Shown in pieces: positions 18,234 through 26,839 of a stretch of DNA of 64,000 nucleotides. The notes under the pieces were generated by a model. The model did not search any database and had not been told where the DNA came from. It worked only from the letters and a program-made list of their open reading frames with translations. Positions within the stretch are counted from its first letter, which is position 1; every line of letters begins with the position of its first letter. A program made the translations under genes and the position numbers. The stretch spans positions 2,294,001 through 2,358,000 of the forward strand of contig OY761615.1 in the NCBI GenBank assembly GCA_963664845.1, given 5' to 3'. The DNA is from CAIYTF01 sp963664845. GTDB lineage: Bacteria > Bacteroidota > Ignavibacteria > Ignavibacteriales > Ignavibacteriaceae.

Positions 18234-19607
18234 ATGCTAAAATACAAAGTCCTGCTTGCCGATGATGATGAAGACTTCTGTTACACCCTAAGGGAACAGC
18301 TAACCGAAAAAGGGTTTTCCGTTGATTCGGCACCAACCGTCGGGCTCATTACACAAAAGCTAAATTCAACACAATACGATCTGGTGCTGCTTGACCTTGG
18401 TATGCCCGAGAAAAGCGGCATTGAGATTTTGCAGGATATTAAAAGCAATCACGAATCAATTGAAGTTATTATTCTTACCGGACACAACGACGCCAAGCAG
18501 GCAGTGGAATGCATGCGCCTTGGCGCGGCAGATTATATCCTGAAGCCGTATATGATAGAAGAACTGCTGGTCATCATCGAGCGTATAATGCAGCACAAAG
18601 ACCTTGTACTGAAGAACGAAGTGCTTGAAAAACGGTCTGATCAGAAATATCGCAGCAAGATCATAGGAGAAAGCCCACAGATAAAACGACTGATCTCCTT
18701 TTCTGAAAAGGCCGCCAAATCGGACTCAAACGTGCTAATTGAAGGTGAGACCGGCACCGGCAAGGAACTTATTGCCGAGTTCATCCACCGCAATTCACCT
18801 CGAGCAAACAAACCATTTGTTATTGTCAACTGCGCCTCGCTGCCAGACCAGCTTATTGAAAGCGAATTGTTCGGGTACGAACGCGGGGCGTTTACCGATG
18901 CGAAAACCTCGAAACAAGGTCTTGTTGAAATTGCCAATGGCGGCACGCTGTTTCTTGATGAAATTGGTGAAATGAGTATGGCAATACAACCTAAGCTGCT
19001 ACGCTTTCTGGAAAACGGTGAGTTCAGGCGCATTGGTGGATTGGTAAGTCTGAACTCAAACGTGAGAATAATTGGGGCGACAAACCGAAACCTCATTGAA
19101 GAAGCCGAAAGGAAAATGTTCCGGCAGGATCTGTTATTCCGCCTGAATGTGATTACGCTGTCCATACCGCCCTTGCGTGAACGGATTGAAGACATACTAA
19201 TACTGGCTGAGCATTTCATTAAACTTAAGTCACCCGTAAGGTCGCCGAAATCCCTGAACGAAGATGCAGTGCAGGCGCTGTTGAGTTACCGGTTCCCGGG
19301 CAACATCCGCGAACTGGAACACATAATTGAGCGGGCTATCATTTTTTCCGAAGACAATATTATCCGTACTTCAAATTTGTTCTTGCCGGAGTCGCAGTCC
19401 GACCGGGATAAACAAATTCTACAGGCGAAAGTTGCAGAGGGACAAAACGAAGGGAATATGGTGTCCATGGAAGAACTGGAAAAGCAGTATATTATCCGCG
19501 TGCTTGAGGCTAACAAGTGGGAACAGAACAAGACCGCCCAAGTACTGGGAATCAGTTTGAAAACACTATATAATAAAATTAAGAAGTATAGTTTGAGGCA
19601 GGAATAG
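18234..19607 (+). CDS. Sigma-54-dependent response regulator (NtrC family)
   Basis: A 457-residue protein taken from ATG 18234; the frame can run back to TTG 18165 but REC homology begins at KVLLADDDEDF. Domains: REC (about 1-120, phospho-Asp54 in LLDLGMPEK), AAA+ (about 145-385, Walker A GETGTGKE, Walker B GGTLFLDEIGE), and a C-terminal Fis-type helix-turn-helix (NKTAQVLGISLKTLYNKIKKY). The sigma-54 contact loop reads GAFTDA instead of GAFTGA; this variant is known in natural activators. It activates sigma-54 promoters once phosphorylated by a partner kinase, which is not adjacent. The gene is divergent from the ATP-grasp gene and has a possible leader frame upstream. Confidence 0.92.
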   Translation: MLKYKVLLADDDEDFCYTLREQLTEKGFSVDSAPTVGLITQKLNSTQYDLVLLDLGMPEKSGIEILQDIKSNHESIEVIILTGHNDAKQAVECMRLGAADYILKPYMIEELLVIIERIMQHKDLVLKNEVLEKRSDQKYRSKIIGESPQIKRLISFSEKAAKSDSNVLIEGETGTGKELIAEFIHRNSPRANKPFVIVNCASLPDQLIESELFGYERGAFTDAKTSKQGLVEIANGGTLFLDEIGEMSMAIQPKLLRFLENGEFRRIGGLVSLNSNVRIIGATNRNLIEEAERKMFRQDLLFRLNVITLSIPPLRERIEDILILAEHFIKLKSPVRSPKSLNEDAVQALLSYRFPGNIRELEHIIERAIIFSEDNIIRTSNLFLPESQSDRDKQILQAKVAEGQNEGNMVSMEELEKQYIIRVLEANKWEQNKTAQVLGISLKTLYNKIKKYSLRQE

Positions 19608-19635
19608 AGAAAAAGCCGGCACCCTGCACGGATAA

Positions 19636-19656
19636 TCGCGTTAACTTCGCGTTAAC
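19636..19656. repeat. Tandem direct repeat behind the sigma-54 regulator gene
   Basis: TCGCGTTAAC occurs twice, at 19636-19645 and 19647-19656, with an 11-base period. Each copy contains the palindrome GTTAAC, so the pair can also fold. It starts 28 bases after the stop codon. It may act as part of a terminator or be a protein site; there is no T-run. Confidence 0.35.
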
Positions 19657-19733
19657 CTGCAGGCGCTAATTATTCTTTTTCATATAAGGCAGACCCCTAC
19701 TTGCGCATGAATGACATTCGATAACGGTACTAG

Positions 19734-19823
19734 TTAAATAATAGCATCTACCTTTAAGTGTTGTTGCGCAATCAATGGAGCAACCAGACATACAGCAAGA
19801 GCCACGAACAAGAATATTCTCAT
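19734..19823 (-). CDS. Short ORF that is almost only a signal peptide (remnant or tiny secreted peptide)
   Basis: ATG 19823 opens a 29-codon frame whose product starts MRIFLFVALAVCLVAPLIAQ, a well-formed signal peptide with an A-x-A-type end, followed by only about ten residues. The signal resembles those of real exported proteins in this window. It is either a truncated gene whose body has been lost or a very small secreted peptide. The next frame over the same DNA is rich in Cys codons, which I take as coincidence. GGAAGAG lies 9 bases upstream. Confidence 0.35.
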   Translation of the reverse strand: MRIFLFVALAVCLVAPLIAQQHLKVDAII

Positions 19824-20269
19824 TTTTCAGCTCTTCCGCAAGCTATCTTTTACAAATTTTACCAGTCATATTATTCTTGTTTTATTCACGCAAGACTTTA
19901 AATAAATCAATTCGTTCCCGTCTGGATTTGTTTTTCATGAGATGATCCAGATATGTATTTGCCCTATATGAACATTGGCCCAACCGTTATCTTTTGCGTT
20001 AATAACTTAAGGGGTTGTATTCGTATACTCCAGCTAAATTTCAATTTGTTCGCTAAACCAATAGGTTGCTTTCTGAAATGATCAAGTTGCTTTCAGCGGC
20101 GGCTGTGCAAACAATGGTGGCATCCATAAACAGAGTAGCGGTAACAATAAAAAAAGCTTCAGATTCTATTTATCATTTGTGTTCGTACTGATTTGACAGG
20201 GTTCATTTACCTTTCCGCAAATTGATGAAAAGACACATCAAGGCAATGTGGTAAATCTTATATAGACAG

Positions 20270-20313
20270 AAGCCCTTGAACAACGCAATATTGATACCAT
20301 AGATCAAGGGCTT
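20270..20313. repeat. Inverted repeat with 10-bp arms
   Basis: AAGCCCTTGA (20270-20279) pairs perfectly with TCAAGGGCTT (20304-20313) around a 24-base loop. The loop is long and no T-run follows, so it is a weak terminator candidate for either converging gene. Confidence 0.4.
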
Positions 20314-20338
20314 TAGGTAATATTAACTATTTACGCCT

Positions 20339-20366
20339 TTCCAACGATAATATAATTATCGTGGAA
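20339..20366 (-). terminator. Candidate terminator hairpin after the T9SS FnIII gene
   Basis: TTCCAACGATAAT and ATTATCGTGGAA form a 12-bp stem with one bulged A and a 3-base ATA loop, 28 bases behind the stop codon at 20395. There is no clear U-tract, so the call is tentative. Confidence 0.4.
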
Positions 20367-20394
20367 GACGTCATACGATCTTGTCTTTTTTGCA

Positions 20395-21495
20395 TTATTT
20401 CAACAAAATGAGCTTTTGACTGGCGGCGTAATTCTTAGCCCTCAATACCAGAAAGTAAACCCCCGATGACAGGTTCCCGGCGTTGTACGAAGTAGTATAG
20501 TACCCTTGTTCTTTGTTTTCATCAACAAGTCTGTGCACTTCATTTCCCAAAACATCGTATAGAGCAAGTACAACATCAGATTTTTCGCTCAGGGTATAGC
20601 TGATGCTGGTCGTCGGGTTAAACGGGTTCGGATAACAATTTATCAGCCTGGTATCTGTTGCCATTTGTGATGTACTTTTTCCGCCTTTGCCTTTAGTTAG
20701 AACGGTTGTAAGAACGTACACTTCATTAGAATACCCCGATAAAGCGGTACCATTAACAGCTTTAACCCTGTAGTAACATTTGGCACCCCAGGTATCAATG
20801 GTGACTCCATTATCAACGTACGAAGTGGTTGAACTGTTTGTTGTTGCTATGAGAAGAAAGTCATCATCAATGTTTTCAATCTTGCGATAGACTTTATATC
20901 CGGTATTGAAATCATCCGTAATGACAGTGCTGTGCGACCATGAAAGATAGGCAGATCCTGAACTTGCAGTTTGTGTTAGGTTTGTAGGAGAAGCAGGTTC
21001 GAAACCAGTTTTAACATTAGTAACATTCGCTGCATAGTCCCAAACTGCCTTAGTCTCCGTGTTAATGCTAACATTGGAGCCATGCAAAGTGAATCGACCT
21101 GCATCCACATCATAATCAAAAGCAATATCTGGACTATTAGGTCCGATAAGCACAGAAGTTCTCCAATCCACAAAAAAATAATCAACATGCCCATTATAAG
21201 AAGCTTGAATTTTATAAAGGCCAAGCCCCATGCTGATCGTATTGGTGTTGTTATCCAGCAGGTCAAAGTACACAGCAGACCTTGTCGCTTCATAAGGATA
21301 ATAAACACTTCCACCCCAAAAAGCGGTTGAAATTAGATGAGAACTATTCCACACTGTCGACTGGGCTATGATTGTGAACGTGAGATCACGGTGAGCAGAA
21401 TTATTCTTTAAATTAATTGTTAATTCGCCGGTGAACAGCACTTCTGCAGAGAGGAGATACGTGAATAGTATAAAAGAAAAAAATAATTTTTGCAT
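20395..21495 (-). CDS. T9SS-exported protein with fibronectin type III domain
   Basis: A 366-residue protein from ATG 21495, which has GGGAG upstream (the frame extends to TTG 21507 without support). A signal peptide (MQKLFFSFILFTYLLSAEV) leads into a region of unknown beta-rich fold (about 20-165). An FnIII domain (about 170-260) follows, with SGSAYLSWSH and a YYRVKAVNGTALSGYSNE end. The C-terminus has CYPNPFNPTTSISYTL, then DVLGNEV, SGVYFLVL and KLILLK. That tail is the type A sorting domain that sends proteins through the type IX secretion system, where it is removed on the cell surface. The substrate-binding role of the N-terminal part is unknown. Confidence 0.85.
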   Translation of the reverse strand: MQKLFFSFILFTYLLSAEVLFTGELTINLKNNSAHRDLTFTIIAQSTVWNSSHLISTAFWGGSVYYPYEATRSAVYFDLLDNNTNTISMGLGLYKIQASYNGHVDYFFVDWRTSVLIGPNSPDIAFDYDVDAGRFTLHGSNVSINTETKAVWDYAANVTNVKTGFEPASPTNLTQTASSGSAYLSWSHSTVITDDFNTGYKVYRKIENIDDDFLLIATTNSSTTSYVDNGVTIDTWGAKCYYRVKAVNGTALSGYSNEVYVLTTVLTKGKGGKSTSQMATDTRLINCYPNPFNPTTSISYTLSEKSDVVLALYDVLGNEVHRLVDENKEQGYYTTSYNAGNLSSGVYFLVLRAKNYAASQKLILLK

Positions 21496-21893
21496 AAAGG
21501 CTCCCAAATAAATTAATAATACTATAAGATAATTAACTACAGCTAAAGGTAAAAAATAAATACGTTATCTCAAAGCAGCCATTATACAGCTGCAAATAAA
21601 TTATTTAAAAATTATCCAAGCATCTGACTGACAAAAGAGAAACGAGGTGCTTTACCCCGCAGCACTGGATAAAAATTAGTTTAAATTTGAACTATAATTT
21701 TGTATGGATCATGACTCCAAGAATGCCTTATTTAGAATAATTCATTTTCTGTCGACAACGTAAGCTGCATTGAGAGGTAAAGAATTATATTGACCCATAG
21801 ATATGCCGAATGAAGAAAACATCGCCAACTCGGATCCAACGCTCTATTCTTTGCAATTCAAACAACATATACATCCCCAATAAATAATCAAAC
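21496..21893. other. Intergenic region upstream of the T9SS FnIII gene
   Basis: About 400 AT-rich bases with no supported gene. It contains a candidate promoter for the T9SS gene near 21581-21609. The end of the pilus/phosphorelay operon lies at 21894, and I see no strong hairpin behind it. Confidence 0.45.
21581..21609 (-). promoter_or_regulatory. Candidate sigma-70-like promoter of the T9SS FnIII gene
   Basis: On the minus strand TTTAAA is followed after 17 bases by a perfect TATAAT (21581-21586), about 85 bases before the start codon. The -10 lies in a small inverted repeat (GCAGC/GCTGC). The -35 is weak, so this is only a candidate. Confidence 0.35.
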
Positions 21894-22568
21894 CTACGGT
21901 CTATCTGTTTTTTCTTCGATGCTGATCATATTAATATTGTTGATATACTTTTCAAATTCCGGTTTGGTGATGTGCGATAACGAGTCCAGAATGCCTGCAA
22001 TTTGATCAACTGCCCCGATTATTAAGTCCAGCTTCTGCTCAACCTTTTCTTTCTCATATTCATCTTTTGAAAGCAGGCGTTTTATCGAGATGGTAGCCAA
22101 ACTGATGAGCGTTAGCGGTTGTTTGAGCTTGTGGTTAGCCGCAACTACCGTTGCCACAAGAGTTTTGCTTGCCTCGGCTTCAATCTGTTGTATTTTCTCT
22201 TGTTCCTGTTTGATCGCTAATCTGACACGCTCGATAAGTTCCATTTGCTCAAAAGGTTTCTTGATATAATCCGCAGCCCCCGCGTCAAAGCCGGCCCTGA
22301 TATCATGCGGCAAAATTTTTCCCGACACGAGAAGAATGGGAATACTGCACGTTGCCGGGTTGTTGCGCAGTTCCTTGCACAAATCAAGCCCATTGGCATC
22401 TGGCATCAGGATATCCAGCAACACTGCATCAGGTTGGTGCAAAATTGCCAACTCAAGGCACTCAGAACCCCGCGAGGTAACAATGGTAGTGAATCCGCTG
22501 TGCTCCAATCTGCGAGAAAGGAGCTTAAGTATATCTTGCTGATCGTCAACGATGAGAATCTTTTGCAT
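21894..22568 (-). CDS. Response regulator with C-terminal DHp-like domain and no kinase ATPase
   Basis: A 224-residue protein from ATG 22568, overlapping the hybrid kinase gene by 23 bases. Residues 1-120 form a REC domain (KILIVDDQQDILK, phospho-Asp in VLLDILMPDANG, LLVSGK, and the lysine in YIKKPFEQ). After a helical linker comes ANHKLKQPLTLISLATISIKRLL, which resembles the H-box of a HisKA/DHp dimerisation helix with a candidate phospho-His, then a second long helix. No HATPase follows. It could relay phosphate between the hybrid kinase upstream and another regulator, or simply dimerise. It is the last gene of the pilus operon. Confidence 0.8.
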   Translation of the reverse strand: MQKILIVDDQQDILKLLSRRLEHSGFTTIVTSRGSECLELAILHQPDAVLLDILMPDANGLDLCKELRNNPATCSIPILLVSGKILPHDIRAGFDAGAADYIKKPFEQMELIERVRLAIKQEQEKIQQIEAEASKTLVATVVAANHKLKQPLTLISLATISIKRLLSKDEYEKEKVEQKLDLIIGAVDQIAGILDSLSHITKPEFEKYINNINMISIEEKTDRP

Positions 22569-25215
22569 TTGCCGCCGCAATCTTTTGAATGGAACGAGTT
22601 ATTTTAAAAGCGAGGTCCGCGGCATTAACCGGTTTGGGAATCACCCCGTCAAAACCATTAAGCAAAATCTCTTTCTGCTCTTCAAGAACCGAACGGGCCG
22701 AGACGGCAATAATGGGTATTCTTTGCCATTCTTCCTGTGCCCTGATCTTTCGCGTAGTTTCAAAACCATCCATGCCGGGCATCATTAAATCCATAAGAAT
22801 CAGGCTGGGTATTACCGAATGTAAAATCTCCAGGCATTCCATACCGTTTTTGGCAATGAGAGTACGGTATCCGCATTCTTTAACAATTTCATTAATGGTG
22901 AAAAGACTTTCCGGATCATCATCCACAATAAGCACGGAAATTTCTTTTTGTGGCGGCAGCACACCTTCAACGACGTTTTCCTCCGCTGCCGCGTAAGTGA
23001 TTTCAAAGTTTCGCGGCGTTATTTCAGCAGGTTTGAACTTGTGAACCTTAACCGGTAATTCAACAACAAAAACACTGCCCCGCTCAGATTCACTTGTTAC
23101 GGTTAATGAACCCTCCAACAATTCCGTAAATTTTTTCGATATGGAAAGACCCAATCCGCTACCGCCATATTTTCGGGTAGAGGAACTGTCGGCTTGCCGA
23201 AATTCATCGAAGATGTGTGGAAGATCATCTTTGGAGATGCCAATACCTGTATCCGCAATAGTGAGGATGAGACGTTCATCGGAAACAAGTTGTACCGTCA
23301 GTTCGACATAGCCTTTATGCGTAAACTTAACGGCATTGGACAACAAGTTGTTGAGTATCTGATAAAGTTTTGTTTTATCCGTTTGCAGAAATATTTTTTC
23401 CGGCGGAAGAAAAGTGACGGTAAACTCAAGCCCCTTTGAAGCAAGCATTGGCTGAAACGCAGTTTGCAGTTCTCTGATCAGCTCCCACAGCGAAAAGTCT
23501 TCCATCTTCACTTCCATACGGCCCGCTTCAAATTTGGATAGATCAAGCACGTCGTTGATCATTTGCAGCAGTCGTTTACCACTGGTCATTAGCACGTGCA
23601 AGCGCTCGCGATTGCGGGGTGTGAGTGTCTGGTCTTCAGAGAGCAACTGAGCCAATCCGAGGATCGCATTAAGCGGTGTTCTTAATTCATGGGACATGAT
23701 AGCAAGGAACTTGGACTTAAGTTCGGTAGATTCCTCCGCCTTTCGTTTTTGTATCTCGAGTTCAACAACCAGTTCCTGCAACCGTTTATATACCAATGCC
23801 TTGTTCAGAGCAATAGCCAACTGACTCATTATCTTATCAAGATATTGCTTGGATTCCTCGCTCACCGGATCAACTGAGGCAAGTTGCAAAATGGCAATTA
23901 TATTGTCTCCACTTGCAACCGGCATGAGCACCATCTCGGTAAGTTGAATGGAAACGAGTCCGACGCTGATTGCCGGAGCTCCCTTGCTGAATTTTAATTC
24001 TATTTTTTGATTTCTGCTGAGAACTGAATAGAGCAGGTCATTCTTGTCGCTGAATATCTGGTGCTGCGGGTCAAGTCCCTCTGTCATAACCAGTTCTATC
24101 TTATCGTCATTCACCAGGTAGATTGCAACAATCGAATAATCGGTTGATTTTATGATCCGTTGCAAGCTGTCATTTGCAATTTTTTTGAAGTCCGCGCTCA
24201 GGTTAATCTGTGTAATAAAATCCATGTAATCCTGTTTGACCCGTTCCTGAGCCTCCAGTTCGTTAAGCATGGTGTTGAACGCAGCAGCCAACTGCCCAAT
24301 TTCGTCATTGGTGGTGATATTGATGCGGTTATGAAAATCACCTGTTTTCGCAATTGCCGTCGCGTTGGTGAGAGAGTTGATCTGCCTTCTAATATTCCCC
24401 GTAAAAATAAAATTGAGGATGACAGAGAGGAGTATGCTGGCTCCGGCAATGACGGCAAGCAACAATTTTAGGGTGTTGACTAGCCCGCCTGCCTCGCGCA
24501 CCGTGGAAAAGATCAGGATGGAAGCCGATTTGGAGTTTGACGTGGCCTCCTTGATATGATAGATCGTTGCCAACACAAAAAGATTATCGGAATCTGCTGA
24601 TGACAAGTCATAATTGTTCTTTGTATAGAGTTGGCGATAAGCACCATCAATCATCGAGAGATATGGTTCGTGTAATCCCTGGTTGGTAATCATTATCCGG
24701 TCGAAATCAAAATAAAAGGCAAAATCAATGCGCATCCGGGAAGAAAGCGTTTGAAAGATATCCTTCTCAAGTGAAAACCCATAAAGGTACTCTACGCCAG
24801 ATTTTGTTTTAGAGGATTTTACAATCAAGTTCTGGTTAAGTACAAAGAAATCCTTTACCGTGAAATCCTTTTTCGGTGTGCGTATTGAACGTCCCTTTAA
24901 AAGGAGTGTATTTCCATGGTGGTTTACTCCGTCTTCAACGCGTAGGATAAAATCAAGGTCTTTCAGTTCCTGATCAAACTGAAGAACCGTATCACCTTTC
25001 AATACGTCGGGAAGTATTTGTTTAAATGACTCTTCACAGGATTTATTGGTGGATTCGAACATAAACGCAAGGTCGTTTGCACTGTCCCGCAGTCGTTTGG
25101 ATTCCTGAGTAGTGAGAACATTGTTCATAATAGAATAGAACGCAATTCCGGCACCGGTAAGAATAAGGGCAAGGATGGTGAAGTTGATTAGGATAATACG
25201 ATAGTTCAGTTTCAT
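22546..25215 (-). CDS. Membrane hybrid sensor histidine kinase
   Basis: An 889-residue kinase. Order seen: transmembrane helix 7-29, extracytoplasmic sensor about 30-247, helix 248-272, HAMP about 271-323 (NDEIGQLAAAFNTMLNEL), GAF-like region 335-475, HisKA with phospho-His509 in MSHELRTPLNAILG, HATPase about 610-735 (NLLSNAVKFTH, DTGIGI, GGSGLGLSI), and a C-terminal REC (VLIVDDDPES, LMDLMMPGMDG). It senses an outside cue and feeds a phosphorelay. Its start overlaps the stop of the single-domain regulator by four bases and it overlaps the REC-DHp gene at its end, so all three are coupled. Placement at the end of the pilus operon suggests a role in surface motility or contact sensing. Confidence 0.93.
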   Translation of the reverse strand: MKLNYRIILINFTILALILTGAGIAFYSIMNNVLTTQESKRLRDSANDLAFMFESTNKSCEESFKQILPDVLKGDTVLQFDQELKDLDFILRVEDGVNHHGNTLLLKGRSIRTPKKDFTVKDFFVLNQNLIVKSSKTKSGVEYLYGFSLEKDIFQTLSSRMRIDFAFYFDFDRIMITNQGLHEPYLSMIDGAYRQLYTKNNYDLSSADSDNLFVLATIYHIKEATSNSKSASILIFSTVREAGGLVNTLKLLLAVIAGASILLSVILNFIFTGNIRRQINSLTNATAIAKTGDFHNRINITTNDEIGQLAAAFNTMLNELEAQERVKQDYMDFITQINLSADFKKIANDSLQRIIKSTDYSIVAIYLVNDDKIELVMTEGLDPQHQIFSDKNDLLYSVLSRNQKIELKFSKGAPAISVGLVSIQLTEMVLMPVASGDNIIAILQLASVDPVSEESKQYLDKIMSQLAIALNKALVYKRLQELVVELEIQKRKAEESTELKSKFLAIMSHELRTPLNAILGLAQLLSEDQTLTPRNRERLHVLMTSGKRLLQMINDVLDLSKFEAGRMEVKMEDFSLWELIRELQTAFQPMLASKGLEFTVTFLPPEKIFLQTDKTKLYQILNNLLSNAVKFTHKGYVELTVQLVSDERLILTIADTGIGISKDDLPHIFDEFRQADSSSTRKYGGSGLGLSISKKFTELLEGSLTVTSESERGSVFVVELPVKVHKFKPAEITPRNFEITYAAAEENVVEGVLPPQKEISVLIVDDDPESLFTINEIVKECGYRTLIAKNGMECLEILHSVIPSLILMDLMMPGMDGFETTRKIRAQEEWQRIPIIAVSARSVLEEQKEILLNGFDGVIPKPVNAADLAFKITRSIQKIAAANAKDSHR

Positions 25216-25586
25216 GAAGCAAACTCCGCAGAAGAAAGCCGTTTGATGGTAGAGATTACGTCTCTGAAATCGAAAGGTTTGTGGAAAAACTCACATGCAC
25301 CCAATTGCGCAGCTTCCACAGCGCTTTTCACATCAGCATAGGCAGAAAGAATAATGACTTTAACAGGCAGTTCAAGCTCGCGGAGTTTTCTGAGAACAAA
25401 GAAGCCGTCTTTCCCCGGCATTTTCAGGTCCAGCAGCATCAGGTCAATAAATTGGGAAGAAACCTTTTCCACGGCAGCATCGGCAGTTGCAGCATAAACC
25501 ACAACAAATCCTTCCTCGACCAATTCCTCGCCGAGCGCGGCCCTAATTAACTCATCGTCATCGACAATAAGTATGGTTGTCATCAC
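25212..25586 (-). CDS. Single-domain response regulator (CheY-like)
   Basis: A 124-residue REC-only protein: ILIVDDDELIR at 5-15, phospho-Asp53 in MLLDLKMPGKDG, VIILSAYADV, and the conserved lysine in FFHKPFDF. It has no output domain, so it must act through partner proteins, like CheY or PilG, or as a phosphate sink in the relay. Four-base overlaps join it to the secretin gene before it and to the hybrid kinase after it, a strong sign of shared translation. A link between the pilus machine and the kinase is inferred from that layout. Confidence 0.92.
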   Translation of the reverse strand: MMTTILIVDDDELIRAALGEELVEEGFVVVYAATADAAVEKVSSQFIDLMLLDLKMPGKDGFFVLRKLRELELPVKVIILSAYADVKSAVEAAQLGACEFFHKPFDFRDVISTIKRLSSAEFAS

Positions 25587-26830
25587 TTGCCCGGAGAAGC
25601 AGGATGTAACTCATTTTCGGTTTTCTGGCTCTCGAACTGATAAATCTTAAGTTGGTCGCTTCCGGCTTTGCGGGCATTTTCAAGCGGGTTACCGGTAGCA
25701 GGAAATGCCAGGCGGTCCTTGATATGGGGGAGCATGTCAATTTTTATTACTATCACCAGCTCTTTCTTCGTTACGGTAACTTTATCATTGCCCGTAATAT
25801 AACGGAGGCCCAGCACCCACCAAGGCAGGTCTTTCAGAATCGGAATACCGCTCCGGCTTGTTGTTTCTTCATTTACAAATAATCCCCCGATAGCGGTCTG
25901 TTCGCCATCCACCATCATCACTTGTGTTTTGGCCGATGTTTTTTTAATCTCAGTAAACAGGTCGGTGATGTTTGCTGTTGATTTTTCAACTTCAATATCG
26001 AGGACACAATATTCCTGCTCATCCTGTTGATAAATATACGGCGTCACCTTAATAATTGTTCCCGTGGGAAAGAAAGAGTTGATAATATTTCCCGAAAAGT
26101 CACGTATCTTTTCCGAGTAATCGGAGCCAACCTGCACACGGCCCTGCACACGGTTTCTCACCGTAACTGTGGGGCTTGCGATCATCTCACCCAGGTTTTC
26201 GCTTTCAAAATAACGGAATAAACCAAGTGCTTCACCAAAAAAACTGCCCAGCCCAAACTGTGAATTAGCTGAAACAGAAAAATCCGCCGCAGACGATGTG
26301 GACGTTCCTGTTGCCGCCGCTCCTGTTGTAGTCATACCACTCGTAACCCCTCCGGCTTTGTTGCTCAGCAGGAATTGCCAGTTTATGCCCCGCTCGCGAG
26401 CCTTGGAAACATCCATTTCAAAAAAGAGCGCGGAGATCTTTACTTCACGGGAATTAATGTCTGCATACGTTTCAGGTTTCACATCAGTAACTACATCCAC
26501 TTTTGAGCGGATGACTGTAACGGTTTCCTTCTTTTCGTATATCAGCCCTGCATATTGAACTATCATCAAGAGAGCCTTGTCATATTGCACATTAATGATC
26601 TCAACCCCAATAGGGGTATCGCGCCTGACAAGTGAAATGACCTTGCGTCCGGTTTTTTTCTCGCTAATTTCGCTAATAAGCTGAATTGCCTTATCAAATG
26701 GAATATTTGCCGAAAGCGTTACCATCTCGTCGGGAGGTGTATAACTCCGAAGTTGTTTTTGTAAATCCGATTGCGCCATCAACAATGACGCAGCGACCAT
26801 GATCATTACTGCTACTAATCCCGTTTTCAT
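25583..26830 (-). CDS. pilQ: Secretin-family protein of the type IV pilus-like system (PilQ/GspD-like)
   Basis: A 415-residue protein with a signal peptide ending in SLLMAQS. After one small N-domain (about 35-115, ISLVRRDTPIGVEIINVQYDKAL), the secretin domain shows VKISALFFEMD, ESENLGEMIASPTVTVRN, KTQVMMVDGEQTAIGGLFV and the signature SGIPILKDLPWWVLGLRY with VTKKELVIVIKI. Secretins form the outer-membrane ring through which pili or secreted proteins pass. It is short: the AMIN domains and extra N-domains of proteobacterial PilQ are missing. A low-complexity Thr/Ser/Ala/Gly loop lies at about 164-185. The gene follows the PilO-PilP fusion by nine bases and its stop overlaps the response-regulator start. 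Confidence 0.88.
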   Translation of the reverse strand: MKTGLVAVMIMVAASLLMAQSDLQKQLRSYTPPDEMVTLSANIPFDKAIQLISEISEKKTGRKVISLVRRDTPIGVEIINVQYDKALLMIVQYAGLIYEKKETVTVIRSKVDVVTDVKPETYADINSREVKISALFFEMDVSKARERGINWQFLLSNKAGGVTSGMTTTGAAATGTSTSSAADFSVSANSQFGLGSFFGEALGLFRYFESENLGEMIASPTVTVRNRVQGRVQVGSDYSEKIRDFSGNIINSFFPTGTIIKVTPYIYQQDEQEYCVLDIEVEKSTANITDLFTEIKKTSAKTQVMMVDGEQTAIGGLFVNEETTSRSGIPILKDLPWWVLGLRYITGNDKVTVTKKELVIVIKIDMLPHIKDRLAFPATGNPLENARKAGSDQLKIYQFESQKTENELHPASPGK

Positions 26831-26839
26831 ATGTTCTCT

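Larger units (their letters stand above)
19824..20394. other. Intergenic region between convergent genes, with hairpins
   Basis: This stretch lies between the sigma-54 regulator (plus) and the T9SS FnIII gene (minus). No protein family is visible in any frame. It holds two inverted repeats, at 20270-20313 and 20339-20366, close to the end of the T9SS gene. Confidence 0.5.

Noticed and set aside
19660..19823. Cys-rich overlapping frame that could be a RiPP precursor
   Set aside because: No proper start or ribosome site, no maturation enzyme nearby, and the Cys codons arise from a shifted reading of the signal-peptide frame.
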